From NCBI GenBank assembly GCA_937871685.1, contig CALMOL010000412.1, forward strand, positions 1 to 10,879: a stretch of 10,879 nt of DNA, written 5' to 3'. Below, piece by piece: positions 5,769 to 10,879 of this stretch. The stretch comes from an uncultured Verrucomicrobiota bacterium. GTDB lineage: Bacteria; Verrucomicrobiota; Verrucomicrobiia; Chthoniobacterales; SZAS-18. The first letter of the stretch is position 1. Each line of letters begins with the position of its first letter. Both the position numbers and the translations under genes were made by a program. The notes beneath the pieces are model-generated. The model saw only the letters and a list, made by a program, of their open reading frames with translations, made no database searches and had not been told where the DNA came from.

Positions 5769-8219
5769 CTATTCCGCGCGCAAGGCCTCGATGGGATTCA
5801 CGCGGGCGGCGCGGCGCGCCGGCAGCCAGCACGCGAGGAAGGCGACGAGGACGATGAGCAAGGAGATCACGCCGAAGGTGAGCGGGTCCCACGCGCCCAC
5901 GCCGTAGAGCAGCGAGGACAGGAGCCGCGTGAGGGCGAGCGCGCCGGCCAGGCCGAGGCCGATGCTGATCGCCACGAGCGTCATTCCCTCGCCCACCACG
6001 AGGCGGAAGATCGAGCCTTGCTGCGCGCCGAGCGCCATGCGCACGCCGATCTCGCCGGTGCGCTGCGCGACCGAGTAGGCCATCACGCCATACACGCCCA
6101 CGGCGGTGAGCACGAGCGCCACGCCGGCGAAGACGGAGAGCAGCAGCGCGTTGAAGCGCGGCCGGGCGAGCGAGCGGGAGAGGTATTCCTCGAACACGCG
6201 CACGTTCGTCAGCGGCACGGAGCGGTCGGTCTCGGCCAGCGCGGCGCGCACGGCCGGCGCGAGCGAGGCGGGGTCGGCGACCGCGGCGCGCACCACGAGG
6301 GTCGTGAACCCGAAGGGCACCTGCGCGGCCGGCAGATACATCTCCGGCGAATGCTCCGCGTAGAGGTTGCGGTGCCGCACGTTGGCCACCACGCCGATGA
6401 TCTCGCGCCAGGGCGTCTCCTTGTCGATGCTCCAGCCGGGCTTGATGCGCTTGCCGACGGGGTCCTGGCCGGGATAGTTCTCGCGCGCGAAGCGCTCGTT
6501 GACCACGATCACGAGCTTGGACTGGAGGTTGTCCTTCTCGTCGAAGACGCGCCCTTGCAGCAGCGGGATGCCCATCGTCTTGAAGTAGTCGGCCTGCGCG
6601 AGGCGGATGGGCGCGGTGGCCTGCCGGCCCTCGGGCAGCGGGCGCTCCTCGATGTCGAAGGAGGTCGTCATTTGCGAGCCGGTGAGCGGCAGCGGCGCGA
6701 TCGCGGAGGCCGCGCGCACGCCGGGGATCGCGCGCACGCGCTCGAGCAGGCGGTCGAAGAACCCGGCGATGTCCGCCGGCTTCGGATACGCGGCGTCGGC
6801 GAGGCCGACGCGCGCGGTGAGCAGGTGGTCCATGCGGAAGCCGGGGTCCACGCGGCCGAGGTGCGCGAAGGAGCGCATCAGCAGGCCCGCGCCGACCAGC
6901 AGCACGAGCGCGAGCGACCCCTCGACGCCGACCAGCGCGTCGCGCCGGCGATGGCGCCCGCCCGTGTTGCCGCGGCCCCCCGCCTTCAGCGCGAGGGCGG
7001 GGCCGGCGCCCGCCGCCTGGAGCGCGGGCACGAGGCCGAACACGATCCCCGTGCCCAGCGAGACGAGCAGCGTGAAGGCGAGCACCGTGCCGTCCAGCGA
7101 GATGTCGGACGCGAGCGGGATGCTCTGCGGCACGAGGGCCACGAGCGCGCGCGTCCCGGCCACGGCAATGGCCAGCCCCAGCGCGCCGCCGAGCGCGGCC
7201 AGCGCCACGCTCTCGGTGAGCAACTGCCGCACGATCCGCCCGCGGCCCGCGCCCAGCGCCGTGCGCACGGCGATCTCGCGGCCCCGCGCCGAGGCGCGCG
7301 CGAGGAGGAGATTGGCCACGTTCGCGCAGGCGATCAGCAGCACGCAGCCCACCGCGCCGCAGAGCACCCACAGGGCGAGCCGCACGTCGCCGATCATCTC
7401 CTCGCGCAGCGGCATCGCCGAGGCGCTGAAGTAGGTGTTGGAATCCGGGTATTGCTTCTCGAGGTCGGCGGCGATCGCGCGCAGCTCCGCCTGCGCCTGC
7501 TCGACCGGCACGCCCGGAAGCAGGCGGCCCACGGCGCGGAGCATGTGGGCGCCGCGCTGCTCGGTGGCGGGCTTGTCGCCGTCGGTCGCGATGGCGTCCA
7601 TGGCCAGCGGCAGGTAGAGGTCGATCGCCGCTGACTGGACCGGAAACTGGGCGCCGGCCGGCATCACGCCGACGACGGTGAAGACGAGGCCGTTGACGGT
7701 GAGCCTTTGCCCGAGCGCGCCGGGGTCGCCCCGGAATTGCCGCTGCCAAAGCGCGTGCGAGAGCACCGTCTTCAGCCCACCCGGCCCGCCGCCGGGCGCC
7801 TCGTCCTCGCGCGCGAATCCCCGGCCGAGGAAGGGCCGCAGGCCCACGGCATCGAAGAAGCCGGAGGCCACCACGAGGCCGCGCACGCCCTGGGCCTCCG
7901 GGCCGCTCGTGAGCGCGAAGCCGTTCTCGTAGTAGCACGCGAGCGCGGCGAAGGAGCGGGCGCGCGCGCGGAAGTCGAAGAAGTCCGCGTAGGAGACGGC
8001 GTCCACGCCGGCGGCCGTGGCGTCGCGCAGGCGCACGGAGCCGACGGCGACGAGGCGCTCCGGCTCGGGGAAGGGCAGCGGCTTGAGCAGCACCGCGTTG
8101 ACCACCGAGAAGATCGCGGTGTTCGCGCCGATGCCCAGCGCCAGGGCGAGCACGGCCACGAGCGTGAAGCCGGGATTCTTCCAAAGTTGGCGCAGGGCGA
8201 AGCGGAGGTCGGTGAGCAT
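5769..8219 (-). CDS. ADOP-family (MacB/FtsX-like) ABC transporter permease 2
   Basis: 816-residue inner-membrane permease and a textbook ADOP. N-terminal MLTDLRFALRQLWKNPGFT, first helix about 18-47 with the family signature GIGANTAIFSVVNAVLLKPLPFP; first periplasmic MacB core about 50-280; FtsX block about 281-400 with the candidate coupling motif REIAVRTALGAGRGRIVRQ (314-332); helix about 430-452; second periplasmic core about 455-685; second FtsX block about 690-800 with GEIGVRMALGAQ (722-733); C-terminus WLPARRAARVNPIEALRAE. It should need an ATPase partner of the MacB/LolD type, and none is encoded here. Substrate unknown. The ATG at 8219 is fixed by the conserved N-terminus and by a sigma-54-like promoter whose predicted start lies 28 bases upstream; there is no Shine-Dalgarno sequence. 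Its C-terminus resembles ADOP 3 more than ADOP 1. DUF2911 follows on the same strand. Confidence 0.95.
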   Translation of the reverse strand: MLTDLRFALRQLWKNPGFTLVAVLALALGIGANTAIFSVVNAVLLKPLPFPEPERLVAVGSVRLRDATAAGVDAVSYADFFDFRARARSFAALACYYENGFALTSGPEAQGVRGLVVASGFFDAVGLRPFLGRGFAREDEAPGGGPGGLKTVLSHALWQRQFRGDPGALGQRLTVNGLVFTVVGVMPAGAQFPVQSAAIDLYLPLAMDAIATDGDKPATEQRGAHMLRAVGRLLPGVPVEQAQAELRAIAADLEKQYPDSNTYFSASAMPLREEMIGDVRLALWVLCGAVGCVLLIACANVANLLLARASARGREIAVRTALGAGRGRIVRQLLTESVALAALGGALGLAIAVAGTRALVALVPQSIPLASDISLDGTVLAFTLLVSLGTGIVFGLVPALQAAGAGPALALKAGGRGNTGGRHRRRDALVGVEGSLALVLLVGAGLLMRSFAHLGRVDPGFRMDHLLTARVGLADAAYPKPADIAGFFDRLLERVRAIPGVRAASAIAPLPLTGSQMTTSFDIEERPLPEGRQATAPIRLAQADYFKTMGIPLLQGRVFDEKDNLQSKLVIVVNERFARENYPGQDPVGKRIKPGWSIDKETPWREIIGVVANVRHRNLYAEHSPEMYLPAAQVPFGFTTLVVRAAVADPASLAPAVRAALAETDRSVPLTNVRVFEEYLSRSLARPRFNALLLSVFAGVALVLTAVGVYGVMAYSVAQRTGEIGVRMALGAQQGSIFRLVVGEGMTLVAISIGLGLAGALALTRLLSSLLYGVGAWDPLTFGVISLLIVLVAFLACWLPARRAARVNPIEALRAE

Positions 8220-8256
8220 GGTGGGCGGATGGATCGGGCGAAGGCCCCGGCCGCGA

Positions 8257-8273
8257 TTGCAAGGCGCGTGCCA
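8257..8273 (-). promoter_or_regulatory. Perfect sigma-54 (RpoN) promoter of ADOP 2
   Basis: Minus-strand sequence TGGCACGCGCCTTGCAA agrees with the sigma-54 consensus TGGCACG-N4-TTGCA at every defined base. GG is at 8272-8271 and GC at 8260-8259, with exactly 10 bases between. The predicted start near 8247 gives a 28-base leader before the ATG at 8219. The position, the orientation, and a near-identical element before ADOP 1 all argue against chance. Confidence 0.75.
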
Positions 8274-8278
8274 AGCGC

Positions 8279-8289
8279 GCGGCTTCTGG
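8279..8289 (-). promoter_or_regulatory. 11-mer shared by both ADOP upstream regions (copy 2)
   Basis: CCAGAAGCCGC on the minus strand, identical to 3501-3511. Here it lies only 5 bases upstream of the sigma-54-like element. The changed spacing relative to copy 1 argues against a rigid promoter part and fits either leftover homology or an independent site. Confidence 0.35.
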
Positions 8290-8313
8290 CGGCGGCGGCG
8301 GCCTGGCCCGCGC

Positions 8314-8331
8314 GTGGGACGCGGCGGTCCC
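8314..8331 (-). promoter_or_regulatory. Dyad GGGACCG-N3-CGTCCCAC upstream of ADOP 2 (candidate enhancer site)
   Basis: Second copy of the 18-bp dyad; the outer 15 bases equal those at 3588-3605 and only the three central bases differ (CCG instead of GAA). Here the arms extend to TGGGAC/GTCCCA. The centre lies about 75 bp upstream of the predicted ADOP 2 start. It is also about 134 bp before the + strand gene starting at 8457, so it could act on both. Confidence 0.5.
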
Positions 8332-8456
8332 AGGGGTGGAACGGCGGCGAAAAGCCTCCTTCCCGCGCGCGGGGGTTTCTGCTTTCGTGGAGCATCCCTC
8401 CGCGCTTTTCCCGACCGCCGCTTGCCGGCGCGGCGAACCTTTCAAAACCCACGCCC

Positions 8457-8999
8457 ATGCTCCCCACCGTCCTTTGCCTTCTCCCCGACCGCGCGCAGGC
8501 GGAAGGGGTCGTCGCCAAGCTTCACGCCGCGGAGGTTCCCGCGGCCGATATTGCTGCGCTGGTGCAGGGGCGCGAGGGCGACCTGCCGGCGCAGTCCATC
8601 GGCGGGCTCGCGCCCAAGGGCGGCGCGAAGAAAGAGGGCGGCGTGGACTCGATGCCGAGCATGGCGCAGGGCGCGGTGGCGGGCGGTCTCTTCGGCATCC
8701 TCGGCGCGGCCCTGGCGCTGACGATCCCCGGCCTGCAGCCGCTGATCCTGGCGGCCCCGGTGGCGGCGGCCATCGGCGGCGCGTCCGGCGCGAGCGCGGG
8801 CGCGCTGGCCGACGCGCTGGAGGAGTTCGGCATCCCCGAGGAAGACCTCAGCACTTATGAAGCGGGCCTGGAGGCCGGCGGCTGCCTGCTGGCCGTGCGC
8901 ACCGAGGACGAGGCCGCGCTGGCCCGCGCGCGCAAGGTCTTCGAGGCAAACGGCGCGCAGGACGTGGCGCTCTTCCGCAAGACCAAGCGGCTGTTGTAG
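8457..8999 (+). CDS. Glycine-rich YflT / general-stress-protein-17M-like protein
   Basis: 180 residues. The N-terminal segment TVLCLLPDRAQAEGVVAKLHAAEVPAADIAAL (4-35) is the beta-alpha-beta opening of the YflT/general stress protein 17M-like fold. A hydrophobic Gly/Ala-rich stretch follows (about 71-120, GAVAGGLFGILGAALAL and AAPVAAAIGGASGASAGAL), either membrane-inserted or a glycine zipper. The C-terminal part FGIPEEDLSTYEAGLEAGGCLLAVRTEDEAALARARKVFEANGA (124-167) closely follows the family's second half-fold. Relatives are found among stress-induced genes, but the molecular function is unknown. The ATG at 8457 starts directly at the domain; an open frame continues upstream but is antisense to ADOP 2. 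No ribosome binding site is visible. The 237-bp gap to ADOP 2 is a divergent control region. The Uma2 gene follows after 28 bp. Confidence 0.8.
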   Translation: MLPTVLCLLPDRAQAEGVVAKLHAAEVPAADIAALVQGREGDLPAQSIGGLAPKGGAKKEGGVDSMPSMAQGAVAGGLFGILGAALALTIPGLQPLILAAPVAAAIGGASGASAGALADALEEFGIPEEDLSTYEAGLEAGGCLLAVRTEDEAALARARKVFEANGAQDVALFRKTKRLL

Positions 9000-9008
9000 G
9001 GGCGCGGC

Positions 9009-9014
9009 GGGAGG
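9009..9014 (+). promoter_or_regulatory. Candidate ribosome binding site of the Uma2 gene
   Basis: GGGAGG, 13 bases before the ATG at 9028. The spacing is longer than usual, but this is the only recognisable Shine-Dalgarno-like sequence before any start in the window. Confidence 0.35.
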
Positions 9015-9027
9015 TCTAGCGTGCCGC

Positions 9028-9690
9028 ATGTCCACGGCAACCTCGTCCGCGTCCGCCCGGACCCTCCCTCCTCGGACTGCGCCGGCCGAAGCGCTCCTTG
9101 AGAACGGCGATCGCCTGCTCGCCGGCGAGTTTTTGCGTCGCTACGAGCGAATGCCGGAAGTGAAAAAAGCCGAGCTAATTGACGGAATCGTTTATATGCC
9201 CTCCCCCGTCCGCGTCTTTCAGCACGGAGTCCCCGACAGCCTGATCCAGATGTGGCTTGGAAACTACGCCGCGTTGCACGCAAACGTCTTCGCCGCCTCG
9301 CACGCCACGGTTCATTTTGATCGCGACAATGTCTTTCAACCGGATGCCGTTCTTTTCATCGACCCCAAGCAGGGCGGAAGCATTCAGATCGACGACCGCG
9401 GCTACATCATCAATCGGCCGGACTTAGTCGTGGAAGTCTCCGCCAGCACCACGTCGCGCGACCTTCACGCGAAGTTCCGCGCTTATCGCCAGCACGGCGT
9501 GCCGGAGTATCTCGTGTGGCGAGTGACCGAGGGGGAAGTGGATTGGTTTATCCTCGACCAGGACGACTACCGCCCGCAGGGGCTGGGCGCGGACGGATTC
9601 CTGGCGAGCCGGATTTTCCCCGGCCTGCGCCTGCCGGTGGCGGCATTGCTGGCTGGCGACCGCCGGGCGTTGATCGACGCGCTCAAGTAG
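9028..9690 (+). CDS. Uma2-family (PD-(D/E)xK) putative restriction endonuclease
   Basis: 220 residues with the Uma2 (DUF820) nuclease fold. Residues 46-60 give KKAELIDGIVYMPSP with Glu49, Asp106 lies in the QPDAVLFI strand, and residues 130-163 give RPDLVVEVSASTT then KFRAYRQHGVPEYLV with Glu136 and Lys149. The core acidic residues of the PD-(D/E)xK site are thus present, but the usual Lys of ExK is Ser138 here; Lys149 on the next helix may serve instead, as is common in Uma2. The substrate of these proteins is poorly known; they are abundant in cyanobacteria and other GC-diverse genomes and often spread by transfer. GC content is visibly lower than in neighbours (about 53% in 9121-9180), which supports acquisition. 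The start at 9028 is preferred because upstream codons overlap the preceding gene in another frame. Its stop is 4 bp from the convergent ADOP 3 stop. Confidence 0.9.
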   Translation: MSTATSSASARTLPPRTAPAEALLENGDRLLAGEFLRRYERMPEVKKAELIDGIVYMPSPVRVFQHGVPDSLIQMWLGNYAALHANVFAASHATVHFDRDNVFQPDAVLFIDPKQGGSIQIDDRGYIINRPDLVVEVSASTTSRDLHAKFRAYRQHGVPEYLVWRVTEGEVDWFILDQDDYRPQGLGADGFLASRIFPGLRLPVAALLAGDRRALIDALK

Positions 9691-9694
9691 CCCC

Positions 9695-10879
9695 TCACTC
9701 CGCCCGCAGCGCCTCGACCGGGTTCACGCGGGCGGCGCGGCGCGCGGGCAGCCACGCCGCGGCGAGCACGGCGGCGGCCAGCGCGAGCGCGATGGCCGCG
9801 AGCGTGAGCGGGTCAAACGCGCCCACGCCGAAGAGCTGCGCGCGCAAGGCCCGGCCCGCGAGCAAGGCCAGCGGCACGCCGACCAGCAAGCCCGCGCCCA
9901 CGAGACGCAGGGCGTCGAGCAGCACGCTGCGGCGCAGGCGCTCCGGCGGCGCGCCCAGCGCGAGGCGCACGCCGTATTCGCGCGTGCGGCGCGCCACCGC
10001 GTAGGCCACCGCGCCATAGACCCCGAGCGCGGCCACGAGCAGCGCGCTGCCGGCGAAGGCGCCCAGCACGCTCATCGAGAGGCGACGGCGGCCGATGGAA
10101 TCGTCCACGATGTTCTCCAGCGTCCGCGCCGGACCGGCCGGCAACTGCGGGTCCACCGCCAGCACCGCGCGGCGCATCGCGCCGACGAGCGGAAGCGCGT
10201 CCGCGCCGGACCGACCATCCAGCCCGCCCGCGGCGCGCGCCACCAGATACACGGAGTTCGACGGGGAAAAGTCGAGCGGCTCGAAGAATTGCGGGCGCGA
10301 CGCCTTGTCGAGGGAATAGACCTTGATGTCGGCCACCACGCCGACGATCTCGCGCCACATCGGCTCGCCCTTGGAGCGCACGCGCGCCGCGCGTCGGCCG
10401 AGGGGATTGCCCGGCGGCAGCCAGCGCCGCACGAAGGACTCGCTGACCACGCAGGTGGGCGCGCCGTCGAAGTCCGCGGGCGTGAGCAGCCGGCCGGCCA
10501 GCAGCCGCATCCCCATCGCCTCGGTCCAGCCGGGCGTGACGGCGAACCAGTTGATCGTCAGCTCCTCGCCCGGCGCGTCCGGCGTGCGGCCATCAATGAC
10601 GACCTGCTCGTTCCAGTCGCCGTCGATGGGCAGAGTCTGCGACATTCCCGCCGCGGCCGCGCCAGGCACGGCGCGGAGCTGCTCGTCGAGCCGACGCACG
10701 AAGGAGCGCCGCGCCTCGGCCGTGGCGTAGGCGCCATCCGGGAGAGACACCTGGATCGTCACGGCGCCGCGCGGCGTGAACCCCGGGTCCACCGCGCGCA
10801 GGGCGATGAACGAGCGCGCCAGCAGGCCGGCCGAGGCCAGCAGCACCGCCGCCAGCGCGACTTGGCCCGCCACCAGCAC
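9695..10879 (-). CDS. ADOP-family ABC transporter permease 3 (N-terminal half off the right edge)
   Basis: The frame is open from the stop at 9695 to the right edge (394 residues seen); it begins inside the protein, equivalent to about residue 430 of ADOP 2, so it shows only the C-terminal half. Visible parts, numbered from the edge: helix LVAGQVALAAVLLASAGLLARSF (2-24) and DPGF; second periplasmic core about 30-265 with MWREIVGVVADIK; second FtsX block about 268-380 with VLGAFAGSALLVAALGVYGAVAYAVA and the candidate coupling motif REYGVRLALGAP (300-311); C-terminus ARRAARVNPVEALRAE, almost the same as ADOP 2. It lies beyond two + strand genes and so is not in the ADOP 2 transcription unit. 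Its promoter lies outside the window. Confidence 0.92.
   Translation of the reverse strand: MLVAGQVALAAVLLASAGLLARSFIALRAVDPGFTPRGAVTIQVSLPDGAYATAEARRSFVRRLDEQLRAVPGAAAAGMSQTLPIDGDWNEQVVIDGRTPDAPGEELTINWFAVTPGWTEAMGMRLLAGRLLTPADFDGAPTCVVSESFVRRWLPPGNPLGRRAARVRSKGEPMWREIVGVVADIKVYSLDKASRPQFFEPLDFSPSNSVYLVARAAGGLDGRSGADALPLVGAMRRAVLAVDPQLPAGPARTLENIVDDSIGRRRLSMSVLGAFAGSALLVAALGVYGAVAYAVARRTREYGVRLALGAPPERLRRSVLLDALRLVGAGLLVGVPLALLAGRALRAQLFGVGAFDPLTLAAIALALAAAVLAAAWLPARRAARVNPVEALRAE

Noticed and set aside
5733..7634. 633-codon + strand open frame opposite ADOP 2
   Set aside because: Antisense shadow, His/Arg/Glu-rich, no recognisable domain.
8285..8332. Sigma-54 promoter for the + strand gene at 8457
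   Set aside because: TGGC occurs here on the + strand, but no GC dinucleotide follows at the required 10-base spacing within a TTGC-like context.
5242..8445. 1067-codon minus-strand open frame overlapping ADOP 2 and DUF2911
   Set aside because: Out of frame with both genes, extremely Arg/Ala-rich, no family motif; a product of codon bias at high GC.

Overview
The window is very GC-rich, densely coded bacterial chromosome. The best guess is a member of Verrucomicrobiota (Opitutus-like), with Acidobacteriota as the alternative. The reasons are several large MacB/FtsX-type ADOP ('Acidobacterial duplicated orphan permease') genes with no ATPase gene nearby, a REP-associated transposase of the WPHAP...YVHANAV type, a DUF2911-TPR protein, and starts that mostly lack a Shine-Dalgarno sequence. 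The taxonomy is inference; there is no rRNA or other marker here.

Layout, left to right. 1-767 (-): secreted DUF4097-type protein built of 18-residue TSGGS repeats, cut by the left edge. 816-923: short, less GC-rich spacer with 9-bp periodic sequence. 924-3380 (-): ADOP permease 1. 3381-3664: its regulatory region. 3665-4518: a complete REPtron, i.e. a REP-associated tyrosine transposase gene between 82-bp inverted repeats (80/82 identical) made of REP-like hairpins. 4560-5669 (-): secreted DUF2911 protein with a C-terminal helical/TPR-like part. 5769-8219 (-): ADOP permease 2. 8220-8456: divergent regulatory region. 8457-8999 (+): glycine-rich YflT/general-stress-type protein. 9028-9690 (+): Uma2-family nuclease of lower GC. 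9695-10879 (-): C-terminal half of ADOP permease 3, cut by the right edge.

The most interesting signal is in the two regions upstream of the complete ADOP genes. Both carry, in the same order and orientation, a sigma-54 (RpoN) promoter sequence. Upstream of ADOP 2 it is a perfect TGGCACG-N4-TTGCA; upstream of ADOP 1 it differs by one base. Farther upstream both have the same 18-bp dyad GGGACCG-N3-CGTCCCAC, centred about -75 and -150 from the predicted starts, where an enhancer-binding protein would sit. A shared 11-mer (CCAGAAGCCGC on the minus strand) lies between them. This suggests a sigma-54/enhancer regulon for orphan ADOP permeases, a control scheme I do not know to be described for this family.

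Working picture (inference): ADOP 2 and DUF2911 may form one envelope-related transcription unit, and ADOP 1 with the TSGGS-repeat protein another, with the REPtron inserted between the units. The + strand pair (stress-like protein, Uma2) is divergent from ADOP 2 and runs head-on into ADOP 3 with only 4 bp between the stop codons.
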